This document shows, piece after piece, positions 1 to 7,430 of a stretch of 64,000 nucleotides of DNA. Source of the DNA: Borreliella mayonii (GTDB lineage Bacteria > Spirochaetota > Spirochaetia > Borreliales > Borreliaceae). Position 1 is the stretch's first letter. Every line of letters starts with the position of its first letter. The stretch lies in the NCBI RefSeq assembly GCF_001945665.1, contig NZ_CP015780.1, forward strand, positions 1 through 64,000. The letters are read 5' to 3'. A program made the translations under genes and the position numbers. The notes below the pieces were generated by a model that saw nothing but the letters and a program-made list of their open reading frames with translations, was not told the DNA's origin and searched no databases.

Positions 1-36
1 TATTTATTATTAATTAGTATAAATAGATATATACTA
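1..36. other. Left hairpin telomere sequence of a linear Borrelia chromosome
   Basis: The window opens with an extremely AT-rich end that contains the box-3-like element TTAGTATA at 14-21, with the core TAGTATA preceded by exactly 14 bases. Borrelia telomeres are covalently closed hairpins made by the telomere resolvase ResT, and many carry TAGTATA at about this distance from the end. A matching TATACTA lies at 30-36, so the box can also pair locally. That position 1 is the true hairpin tip is inferred from the spacing. Only one end is visible, so the mirror-image telomere cannot be compared. Confidence 0.75.
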
Positions 37-89
37 CTAATTTATATAATCTTTTCACTTAACATTTTGTTATACAAAAATCTTAAACA

Positions 90-140
90 TCTAATTACAA
101 TAAAATATAAATAAAAATATTATATTTTATTGTAATTAGA
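90..140. repeat. 21-bp perfect inverted repeat, subtelomeric
   Basis: Positions 90-110 and 120-140 are exact reverse complements, separated by a 9-base loop. The arms are almost pure A/T, with CTAATTACAAT as their most distinctive part. The repeat lies between the telomere box and the first gene. It may be an extruding cruciform, a protein-binding site or a relic of telomere rearrangement; the sequence alone does not decide. Confidence 0.8.
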
Positions 141-157
141 ACAAATTGATATATAAT
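130..157 (+). promoter_or_regulatory. Candidate promoter of the subtelomeric lipoprotein gene
   Basis: A -35-like TTGTAA at 130-135 and a perfect -10 TATAAT at 152-157 are separated by 16 bases. Transcription would start near 164, so the mRNA would begin with the 161-200 inverted repeat. The whole area is AT-rich, so a chance match is possible. Confidence 0.45.
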
Positions 158-160
158 ATC

Positions 161-200
161 AATTAAGAATAATTATTATTTATAATAATTATTCTTAATT
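161..200. repeat. 18-bp perfect inverted repeat just upstream of the first gene's ribosome binding site
   Basis: Positions 161-178 and 183-200 are exact reverse complements with a 4-base centre. A smaller 9-bp inverted repeat (144-152 with 156-164) touches its left side and covers the -10 region. GGAG at 209-212 and the ATG at 222 follow. In RNA this would be a 5'-end hairpin a few bases from the Shine-Dalgarno site; in DNA it is an AT-rich palindrome that could bind a dimeric regulator. Confidence 0.75.
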
Positions 201-221
201 AGATAAAAGGAGAATATTTTT

Positions 222-1121
222 ATGAGAAAAAGTTTGTTTTTATATACATTATTAATGGGAGGATTGATGTCTTGTAATCTAGATTCCAAATTATCTAGTA
301 ATAAAGAACAAAAAAATAACAATAATGTAAAAGAGGTTTCGGATAGTGTTCAAGAAGATGGTCTTAATGATTTATATAATAATCAAAAAAAGCAAAAAAG
401 CCTTACTAAAAATTTTGGAGAATTGAAATATGAGGATTTAATTAATCCTATAGAGCCTATAATACCTTCAGAATCACCAAAGAATAAGGTTAATATACCA
501 AATAATATTTCAATTGCGCATACTCAAAAAAAAGAGATAAAAAGGGAGAATTTAATCCCTTCTACTAATGAAGAAAAGGAAGCTGATGAAGCAATTAAAT
601 ATTTAGAAGAAAATATTCTTAAAAACTCTAAATTTTCTGAATTAATTAGAGAAGTACGTGTACTTAAAGATGAATATGCTTTAATAAAAGCTGATTTGTA
701 TGATGTAATTGAAAAGATTAACAATAAAAAAACATCATTAATGGAGAATCATAAGAACAATAGAGATAAGATAAATAAATTAACACAATTGTTGCAAAAT
801 AATTTAAAGATAGATAGTGAGCTTGAGAAGCTTATAAATATGATTGATATGGCAGAAAATGAAATAAGCTCTGCGGCTTTCTTTTTTGACAACGCTCAGA
901 AAAGGTTAAAAGAAAGTATTATTAAAAGATTAGAGAGTAAAAATAATAGATCTTCTTATGCATTAAAATTGTCTAGACAGGCTTTAAGTGACGCAAAAAG
1001 TGCTTTAAGTAATTTAGAATCTTTTGCCTTTAAAAAAGCTGAACCAATGGTGAGAAAGGAAGAAATAAAAGAGCTTATTAAACATGCAAAAACTGTTTTA
1101 GAAAGTCTCAATAAAAAATAA
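222..1121 (+). CDS. Subtelomeric surface lipoprotein, probably plasmid-derived (resembles paralogous family 12)
   Basis: A 299-residue predicted lipoprotein. The N-terminus is a short basic signal peptide running into GGLMSC, where Cys18 would be lipidated. After a Lys/Asn-rich tether (about residues 19-110) the rest is highly charged and helical, consistent with a helix-bundle surface domain. From memory the start resembles Borrelia paralogous family 12 lipoproteins (BBK01/BBG01/BB0844 type), which sit near plasmid and chromosome ends; I cannot confirm this without alignment. GGAG at 209-212 supports the ATG. By hand count positions 241-1080 contain 136 G and 84 C, the reverse of the next plus-strand gene, which suggests transfer from another replicon end. 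The function is unknown; surface exposure is likely. Confidence 0.8.
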   Translation: MRKSLFLYTLLMGGLMSCNLDSKLSSNKEQKNNNNVKEVSDSVQEDGLNDLYNNQKKQKSLTKNFGELKYEDLINPIEPIIPSESPKNKVNIPNNISIAHTQKKEIKRENLIPSTNEEKEADEAIKYLEENILKNSKFSELIREVRVLKDEYALIKADLYDVIEKINNKKTSLMENHKNNRDKINKLTQLLQNNLKIDSELEKLINMIDMAENEISSAAFFFDNAQKRLKESIIKRLESKNNRSSYALKLSRQALSDAKSALSNLESFAFKKAEPMVRKEEIKELIKHAKTVLESLNKK

Positions 1122-1130
1122 CAAAGAATA

Positions 1131-1164
1131 TTCCACCTATAATTTCTATGGAATTTAGGTGGAA
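1131..1164. terminator. Perfect 9-bp inverted repeat after the lipoprotein gene
   Basis: TTCCACCTA (1131-1139) and TAGGTGGAA (1156-1164) form a stem with a 16-base loop, beginning 9 bases after the lipoprotein stop codon. It is far less AT-rich than its surroundings. No clear T-run follows on either strand, so terminator function is uncertain. It also lies where the skew changes, so it may mark the junction between imported telomeric DNA and the chromosome. Confidence 0.45.
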
Positions 1165-1204
1165 ATAAATTTATATAATAATATAATATACAAACTAAAT
1201 ACTA

Positions 1205-1786
1205 ATGAAATATAGCACCATTTTATCAATCTTATTATTCCTAATATATAGCGTTAATTTATTTAGTTTTCAAAATAAATTAACCACTTCTAACTGGGAA
1301 TTCCCCAAAGAAGATATAATTAAAAAAAAAATAAAAATAGGTGTAATTTACCATAATTATATAAATCCTGTCTTTTATAATGAAAACTACAAATACATTG
1401 CATTTATCGGAATATTGACATCTTATAATGAGTGGATTGAAATACAATTTAGCCCTATAAATTTTTTTACTATCCCAATAAATAAAGATTTTATTTCAAA
1501 TACTTATTTCAATTTAGTTTTCACTATCTACATCGCTAAATATTCAATTTTAGCTGATACGCTTACTATAAAATTCTTAATTGGAACCCAAGTTGATTTA
1601 ACCTTAAGAACTACTATATTTATAGGAAAAACAACTAATGCATTTCTATATCCAATCCTTCCCCTAATTGCTTTTAAATTTGAAATTGATTTCACGCCTA
1701 ATAACTATAGTATTTACTATAAATTATCAACTTCTTTTAAAGAATTTATTCTTTTAGATATAGGAATCTCTATATTTATGTCATAA
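1205..1786 (+). CDS. Hypothetical secreted or envelope protein (first conserved chromosomal gene)
   Basis: A 193-residue protein with a hydrophobic N-terminal segment (residues 5-22) ending near VNLFS, consistent with a signal peptide without a lipobox. The rest is rich in aromatic and beta-forming residues in alternating patterns, which could be a small beta-structured envelope protein. I recognise no family. It is probably the counterpart of BB0001. Codon use is lagging-strand-like (40 G and 74 C over 1261-1740), as expected for a plus-strand gene here. An A10 run at 1322-1331 inside the gene could be slippage-prone. No strong Shine-Dalgarno precedes the ATG. Confidence 0.65.
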   Translation: MKYSTILSILLFLIYSVNLFSFQNKLTTSNWEFPKEDIIKKKIKIGVIYHNYINPVFYNENYKYIAFIGILTSYNEWIEIQFSPINFFTIPINKDFISNTYFNLVFTIYIAKYSILADTLTIKFLIGTQVDLTLRTTIFIGKTTNAFLYPILPLIAFKFEIDFTPNNYSIYYKLSTSFKEFILLDIGISIFMS

Positions 1787-1892
1787 GAAAATTTTAAACA
1801 TTTTTCTTTTTTTTTTTAATTCAACAAAAGATTAGCAATTATTTAAAACACAAATTAACAAAGCTCAAAAACGAATATTTAAAACAATTTTA

Positions 1893-2921
1893 CTAAGGAA
1901 TAAGAACTATATTCATGCCTGAACTTAAAGACTTTTTAATAGCATTTTCAATATTAGAAAAACTTCTTGTAATTGCTCCCATATCATAAGAATCTGTCAT
2001 CATAATACTAGCAATATTTAAATTTTCCCTTATAATATTAACAATACTTTTAGACATGCTAGTTATATCTTTAGAAATTTTAGGGACATTTACATGACCA
2101 ATCATGATAAATTTAGCAGCTCTACCAAAAACAAATGGAACAAAATTATTTAGCATTAAAAAGCTTTTACTATAAGGCAAAAATGCCAAAAATTTATGTG
2201 TATCCATAGTTGTTCCTCCTAATCCAGGAAAATGTTTGATTGCCGAAAATACTCCATGATTCTGCATACCATCAATAAAGGCTTCTACCATAAGTCCAAT
2301 ATTATAAGCAGAATATCCTCCGAATGTTCTATTTAGCAAAGGAGTATGTGGTGCAAATTTCATGTCGGCAACTGGAGCCATATTTAAATTAATACCCAAT
2401 CTACGCAATTGTTTAGCAAGAACTTCACCAATTTTATAAATAAGATGCAAATCTTTGACGCCCCCTACATGCTCCATGGCCGGAAAATTATAAACCCCCA
2501 TTTTTTTATTTTCACTAGCTCTACTAACTATCCCCCCCTCTTCATCAATAGCAATAAAAATATCATGCCCAATATACCTCTTTATAGCACTAATTAATCC
2601 TCTTGCCTGCTCAGCATCTTTTAAATTTTCTCTAAATAAAATTATACCAATCGGATTAATCTTTTTTATTCTATTAATATCATCGGTATTAAGCCCTTGA
2701 ACATTCTTAAAATTTGTTAAATTTCTAATCCCAATAAATAAGTTTCTATCTTTTAAAATAGTTTGAAAATTAAATTCACCCGAAAATTTAATCAAATCCA
2801 CAAGATCTGATTTATCCTTATTAAAATATTCATAATCTATTTCTGGTAAAGATTCTATCGCAAATAAATTTAAACAAAAAAAGCTAAAAAATAAAAAAGA
2901 TAAAGCTTTCAAAAAGTCCAT
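1893..2921 (-). CDS. Glycoside hydrolase family 3 beta-N-acetylhexosaminidase (NagZ-like)
   Basis: A 342-residue GH3 enzyme expected to remove N-acetylglucosamine from muropeptides or chitin-derived sugars. It has an N-terminal signal-like segment (residues 5-22). The conserved IDEEGG motif lies near residue 128, and KHFPGLGGTTMDTHK near 230 is the NagZ loop with the catalytic His. The nucleophile Asp is probably in MMTDSYDMG near residue 310. NagZ is normally cytosolic, so a leader peptide suggests an exported form. The protein ends soon after the SGMNIVLIP segment, a little shorter at the C-terminus than classical NagZ. Its start overlaps the upstream gene by 13 bases, so the two are translated together. 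The substrate is inferred from family only. Confidence 0.8.
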   Translation of the reverse strand: MDFLKALSFLFFSFFCLNLFAIESLPEIDYEYFNKDKSDLVDLIKFSGEFNFQTILKDRNLFIGIRNLTNFKNVQGLNTDDINRIKKINPIGIILFRENLKDAEQARGLISAIKRYIGHDIFIAIDEEGGIVSRASENKKMGVYNFPAMEHVGGVKDLHLIYKIGEVLAKQLRRLGINLNMAPVADMKFAPHTPLLNRTFGGYSAYNIGLMVEAFIDGMQNHGVFSAIKHFPGLGGTTMDTHKFLAFLPYSKSFLMLNNFVPFVFGRAAKFIMIGHVNVPKISKDITSMSKSIVNIIRENLNIASIMMTDSYDMGAITRSFSNIENAIKKSLSSGMNIVLIP

Positions 2922-4378
2922 TTATAGAGCCCACAAAGCAAGCCGTAATCTTTTGATAATAAATCAGAAAGAGCACTAAAATTCTTAGCAGCAGAATTAT
3001 TGACCCCCTTCTTACAACAATCTTCACATCCATCTTCAAGATTACTATTAAGCAACATGTCAATAAATAACTTTGCAGGAAGAAATCTTTTATTTCTATC
3101 AACCGTTAAAATTAATGGATTTTCCATTAATTTTAACACTTCCCACGTTATTTGCTCAACCGAAATATATTTACCAATTTCTTTGTCTTGCTCTATAATT
3201 CTAATAGGCATTCTTTCTATTATTTCATCAATATTTTTTATCAAATACTCTAAATTAAAAAGCCCAGTTGCACAATTAAATAACAGCCTATTACCCTTAT
3301 TTTCAAAATCTTGCACAATCTCTGAAGAAATCCCCCCACCAATATCAACACAAGTTAAACGATTTTCACTATTTACTGCCAATACCCCCCCCTTAAAATC
3401 TGCCTTGCTTTTAAAACTAAATTCAAACCCAGAAGAATAATTGGTCAAAGCCATTACAGCAAGTGCTTTAAAATTAATTGTAAAGCCTATATTATCAACA
3501 TTGCCAATGTATATAAATCTTTTCCCAGATTCATAAAGCCTTAAATAAATATCTTTTAAAATTTTAAAATTTTGACCATGACCGGCAGGCAAAGCCAAAA
3601 TAGAATTGCCATTTTTATTATCTTTGAGAGTAAAATATTGATAACTAGAGCTGTTCAGTTTTTCATAACAATAAACTAAAGGTTGTACAGCTGTAAAAAT
3701 ATCTTCTTTTTTAAAATTACAAAAATTTACACTTTTAATCAAATCATCCGCAAATAAATCATCCAAAAATTTTGAAATAAATTCATCCGTTTTACAACTA
3801 GTCATTTGAAATATTGAGGGCTTGATCCTTTTGCCACAACAAGATTCATATTTTTTAGAAGCCATTAAAAGATGTCTAATTTTCAAAGCCAAAAATGAGA
3901 ATCCAAAACTACCGTTTTTATTAATATAAGCTGGAGTTATCCCCTTTGGAAATTCTCCAAATTTTTCTTTAAATTCAAGTATTTTAGATTCATATAGCAC
4001 ATATAAATCTTCATTTAATGCCCTATTTTTAGCTAAATCAAAATAACTTGTTGCAGAGCCCCCATTTAAGATTCCAAAAGAAAGATATGGGAAAAGCATT
4101 AATCCCAAATTTTCAAGATCACAAGAAGAAAAAATATAACAATCACCTTCTTCTAAGCGCAAAAATTTAGAAAAATCATGAAAATATTTTTTTAAATTAT
4201 CTTCAACCAAACCTTTGTCAAACTTAAACCTCAAAATTTTATCCGAAATATTAAAAATATTTTCATGGCTATCGCAAGGAAAATACTTAATGGATTCAAA
4301 ATCATTAATCCCTATCTCACCAGAATTAAGTTTTTCAAGTATCATTTCAGAAAAAATTTTATCAACTTTAAAATCCAT
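2909..4378 (-). CDS. UDPGP-family UTP--sugar-1-phosphate uridylyltransferase
   Basis: A 489-residue protein with the signature blocks of UDP-glucose/UDP-GlcNAc pyrophosphorylases: a GGSAT nucleotide-binding loop (106-110), FTAVQPLVY near 228, LPAGHG (263-268) and IGNVDNIG (291-298). The likely reaction is glucose-1-phosphate + UTP to UDP-glucose + PPi. It is divergent from the phosphoglucomutase gene, which would supply glucose-1-phosphate, and both share a palindromic promoter at 4456-4510. UDP-glucose would feed the galactosyl glycolipids known in Borrelia; that link is inference. The gene contains a G8 tract (3385-3392) within the codons for KGGV. The sugar specificity cannot be read from sequence. 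Confidence 0.8.
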   Translation of the reverse strand: MDFKVDKIFSEMILEKLNSGEIGINDFESIKYFPCDSHENIFNISDKILRFKFDKGLVEDNLKKYFHDFSKFLRLEEGDCYIFSSCDLENLGLMLFPYLSFGILNGGSATSYFDLAKNRALNEDLYVLYESKILEFKEKFGEFPKGITPAYINKNGSFGFSFLALKIRHLLMASKKYESCCGKRIKPSIFQMTSCKTDEFISKFLDDLFADDLIKSVNFCNFKKEDIFTAVQPLVYCYEKLNSSSYQYFTLKDNKNGNSILALPAGHGQNFKILKDIYLRLYESGKRFIYIGNVDNIGFTINFKALAVMALTNYSSGFEFSFKSKADFKGGVLAVNSENRLTCVDIGGGISSEIVQDFENKGNRLLFNCATGLFNLEYLIKNIDEIIERMPIRIIEQDKEIGKYISVEQITWEVLKLMENPLILTVDRNKRFLPAKLFIDMLLNSNLEDGCEDCCKKGVNNSAAKNFSALSDLLSKDYGLLCGLYKWTF

Positions 4379-4455
4379 CAGTTAAAACTAAAACCCTTAA
4401 AGAAAAGCTTATTTTAATATAAGCAAAAAAACAAATTTTTAAGTATAATAATATA

Positions 4456-4510
4456 AGCTATCTCATTGATATTATAGCAATAAGATAGCTATAATATCAA
4501 TGAGATAGCT
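4456..4510. promoter_or_regulatory. Palindromic divergent promoter (23-bp perfect inverted repeat)
   Basis: Positions 4456-4478 and 4488-4510 are exact reverse complements with a 9-base centre. Because of the symmetry each strand carries the same promoter: on plus, TTGATA at 4466-4471 and TATAAT at 4490-4495, spacing 18; on minus, TTGATA at 4500-4495 and TATAAT at 4476-4471, spacing 18. Predicted starts are near 4502 (plus) and 4464 (minus). It sits between the divergent uridylyltransferase and phosphoglucomutase genes. A dimeric regulator could bind it, or the two polymerases could exclude each other. The arms are seen directly; promoter function is inferred. Confidence 0.7.
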
Positions 4511-4516
4511 ATTTAT

Positions 4517-6310
4517 ATGCTTAAACAATATTCACTGAACATGAAAAATTTTAAAAAAGCTTTTGATGAGATGATATTTTCTCCTTCAGGATTTAGAAAA
4601 ATTTTTGCAAAATCAAAAAATGAAGATTCAATGGAAAATGAAATAAACAATGAAGATAAAGTGCTAATAGCACTAATAATCTTCACAATATCAAATTATT
4701 TTAAAGATGAATCCAAGCCCTGTATTGGATTAGGATTAGACTCAAGACCAACTGGCAACATTATTATAGAAATAACAATAAAAATATTAATAACAAACAA
4801 AGAAAAGATTAAGTTTTTTGGGATACTTCCAATAACTGAAATTTTAGCTTATATAAAAAACAGCAAAGATTCAAAGGGCTTCATTTACATCTCTGCAAGT
4901 CATAATCCAATAGGGTACAATGGGATAAAAATAGGCTTAAACGATGGTGGAGTACTAAATTCTGCAAAAGCTCATGAAATAATAAAACAAATTAAAAACA
5001 ACAGCCAAAATGAAAAGCTAATAAACTATTTAATTAACGCTCTAAACAAATTTGATGAAGATAAATCCCATTTAGAGTATTATAATAAAACAATAAAATT
5101 GGAAAGAAAAAATAAAAACCAATCTTACGAAGCATATAAATCATTAATACATGAAATAGCATATGAAAACGATATTAACAATAAAAATATCGAAATTTTA
5201 AAGAAAAGAATACTAAAAAATCCAATTGGAATAATAGCAGAAATGAACGGAAGCTCTAGAATCAATTCAATAGATAAAGAATTGATAGAATCTTTGGGAT
5301 TGAAAATAGAATTATATAATGACGAAATAGGCATTTTTAAGCATAATATTATTCCTGAAGGAAAATCTTTAAATGAATGTAAAAAGCTGCTACAAAATAA
5401 ATATATACAAGACAATTCTTTTGAGCTAGGATACGTACCAGATTGTGATGGAGATAGGGGCAATCTGGTGTTTATAGATAAAGGCACAAACACTGCAAAT
5501 ATCATCGAAGCACAAAAAATATTTGCACTTGTAGTAATTTCAGAGCTTAGCTATCTTTATTACACAGGAATAAAAAATAATATAGCAATAGTAACCAATG
5601 ATGCAACATCTCTAAATATTGAAAAAATTGCAAATTTTTTCAACGCAAAAGTTTATAGAGTAGAAGTTGGAGAAGCTAATCTAACAGAAATGGCAGATGA
5701 TTTAAGAGCTCAGGGATTAATTGTAAAAATCTCAGGAGAAGGATCAAATGGGGGCTGTATAATCCATTCTTCAAGGGTAAGAGACCCAATTACTACTCTA
5801 CTTAGTATCGTAAAATTATTAAAAATGAAAGAACTTTACCAAATATGGTGCAAATTATCTAAAAACTACTATAAAGAAAAGTACGACTTAAAAGATATTT
5901 TAAATACAACAAATTTTTATAGCAATGTAATAGTATCATCCAAGAAAGCTAATTTAACAAATCTCAAAATAGAAAATCAAGAAATTTTAAAAAGCAATTA
6001 TGAAAATCTATTGATTAAAGAGATAAAAAGCAATAAGTTATTTCAAGAATTATCAATAACTGACTATGAAATCATTAACTATGAAGGCAAAAGGCAATCT
6101 AAGATTAGAACAGGAGATTCCTCGGGAGGATTAAAGGTATTGTTAAAAACTAATAAAGAAATTGTTGCAACCTTATGGATGAGAATTTCAAAGACAGAAC
6201 CAGTAACAAGAGTACTCAGCGAAGTTATTTATGCAAAAAGAAATATTTTGTTCAAGCTACTAGAATTTAACAAAAGACTAATAAAAAAGGCAAATCTACC
6301 TAATAATTAA
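4517..6310 (+). CDS. Phosphoglucomutase/phosphomannomutase family protein
   Basis: A 597-residue alpha-D-phosphohexomutase that interconverts hexose-6-phosphate and hexose-1-phosphate. It has FSPSGFR near residue 21 (usual G-T-S-G-x-R region), the phosphoserine loop SASHNP (126-131), the metal loop PDCDGDRG near 309, sugar-binding GEGSNGG near 414 and a C-terminal phosphate-binding segment reading RISKTEPVTR where families usually have SGTEP. The mRNA leader from the predicted start would be only about 15 bases and no clear Shine-Dalgarno precedes the ATG at 4517. A second in-frame ATG (4541) is also possible. It is paired with the divergent uridylyltransferase, suggesting a glucose-6-P to UDP-glucose route. 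Older annotations call it femD/pgm; glucose versus mannose preference is unresolved. Confidence 0.85.
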   Translation: MLKQYSLNMKNFKKAFDEMIFSPSGFRKIFAKSKNEDSMENEINNEDKVLIALIIFTISNYFKDESKPCIGLGLDSRPTGNIIIEITIKILITNKEKIKFFGILPITEILAYIKNSKDSKGFIYISASHNPIGYNGIKIGLNDGGVLNSAKAHEIIKQIKNNSQNEKLINYLINALNKFDEDKSHLEYYNKTIKLERKNKNQSYEAYKSLIHEIAYENDINNKNIEILKKRILKNPIGIIAEMNGSSRINSIDKELIESLGLKIELYNDEIGIFKHNIIPEGKSLNECKKLLQNKYIQDNSFELGYVPDCDGDRGNLVFIDKGTNTANIIEAQKIFALVVISELSYLYYTGIKNNIAIVTNDATSLNIEKIANFFNAKVYRVEVGEANLTEMADDLRAQGLIVKISGEGSNGGCIIHSSRVRDPITTLLSIVKLLKMKELYQIWCKLSKNYYKEKYDLKDILNTTNFYSNVIVSSKKANLTNLKIENQEILKSNYENLLIKEIKSNKLFQELSITDYEIINYEGKRQSKIRTGDSSGGLKVLLKTNKEIVATLWMRISKTEPVTRVLSEVIYAKRNILFKLLEFNKRLIKKANLPNN

Positions 6311-6372
6311 CATTGTTTGATTTAAATAATAAGTTAATCACCAATATAAGTTTAGCATAAAATCAATAATTT

Positions 6373-7428
6373 TCATTCTTCATTTTTTAATTTTTTCTTA
6401 GCACTATATTTTATTCCATTCCAAGTTTTTGAAAGTCCTATTAAATCCTTAACATCTTTTACTACTTTATTTGCAACAAACCTTGCCTTGCTCGTACCAT
6501 CAAAAATAATTTCATCAATGTAATCTTTTTTTTTGGCTTCATAAAAACTTCTTTTATCCCTTATTGGTTTTAAAAAGCTATTCAAAGCTAAAAACAATTT
6601 TTTCTTAACCTCAACATCACCTACTTTACCCTTCTTATACCTAATTTTAAGATCTTCAACTTCTTCATGATTACTATTAAAAATACCGTGATAAATAAAA
6701 ACAGGATTACCCTCAACATTACCAGGAATATCTGCCCTTATTCTATTTGGATCTGTATACATAGACATAATTTTTTTTTCTAACAAATTTTCATCATCGT
6801 TTAAAAAAATTGCATTATTAAGACTCTTACTCATTTTATTTTTGCCGTAAATACCCACCAAAGGACGAGAATCTGTGAAAACAGATTCGGGTATTGGGAA
6901 AAAATTATTTTCGTACAAATAGTTAAACTTTCTTGCAAGTTCTCTTGCAAATTCAATATGAGATTCATTATCACGCCCAACAGGAACTAAATTTGCTTTT
7001 GTCATTAAAATATCTGCGCTCATAAGAACAGGATATCCTAAAAGACCATAAGGAATCTCTTTAAGTCCCGCCGCAATGCTCATATCTTTTATACTTGGAA
7101 TCCTTTGCAAGCGCGCAACAGTAACAAGCATTGAAAATATTAAATAAAGCTCAAAGAGCTCTGGTATAGCTGATTGCAGATATATGCTAACCTTATCAGG
7201 ATTAATCCCACAAGCAAGATAATCTAAAACCATTTCTCTAACATTATAAGGTATTGTATTGATGCTCTTCAAATCAGGCTTTGTAGTCAAAGTGTGTAAA
7301 TCGGCTATAATAAAATATGTTTCATACTCTTCTTGAAATTTCAACCGATTTACTACAGATCCTACATAGTGCCCCAAATGAAGAGAACCAGTGGGCCTAT
7401 CTCCCGTAAGCATAACCTTTCTTTTCAA
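6373..7428 (-). CDS. trpS: Tryptophan--tRNA ligase
   Basis: Class I aminoacyl-tRNA synthetase that charges tRNA-Trp. The N-terminus contains DRPTGSLHLGHY, with HLGH as the HIGH motif (about residues 17-20), and GKNKMSKS near residue 200 as the KMSKS loop. Length (about 351 residues) is typical. I choose the TTG at 7428 because GGAG lies 8 bases upstream and the start then reads KRKVMLTG; a TTG at 7434 is too close to that site and the ATG at 7413 has a poor one. The Shine-Dalgarno overlaps the stop of the upstream permease gene, so the two are likely cotranscribed. Confidence 0.93.
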   Translation of the reverse strand: MKRKVMLTGDRPTGSLHLGHYVGSVVNRLKFQEEYETYFIIADLHTLTTKPDLKSINTIPYNVREMVLDYLACGINPDKVSIYLQSAIPELFELYLIFSMLVTVARLQRIPSIKDMSIAAGLKEIPYGLLGYPVLMSADILMTKANLVPVGRDNESHIEFARELARKFNYLYENNFFPIPESVFTDSRPLVGIYGKNKMSKSLNNAIFLNDDENLLEKKIMSMYTDPNRIRADIPGNVEGNPVFIYHGIFNSNHEEVEDLKIRYKKGKVGDVEVKKKLFLALNSFLKPIRDKRSFYEAKKKDYIDEIIFDGTSKARFVANKVVKDVKDLIGLSKTWNGIKYSAKKKLKNEE

Positions 7429-7430
7429 AA

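Noticed and set aside
1801-1817. T-rich run after the second gene, possible terminator
   Set aside because: A T11 run is present but no stable stem precedes it; not called as a terminator.
3000-3440. Open frame of 146 codons on plus strand
   Set aside because: It lies wholly inside the well-supported uridylyltransferase gene on the other strand and has no ribosome binding site or family pattern.
4456-4510. Reading the palindrome as a terminator
   Set aside because: It lies between divergent genes, upstream of both, with promoter hexamers and no T-run.
5125-5505. Open frame of 126 codons on minus strand
   Set aside because: It is antisense to phosphoglucomutase across its conserved metal loop; a by-product of AT-rich codon use.
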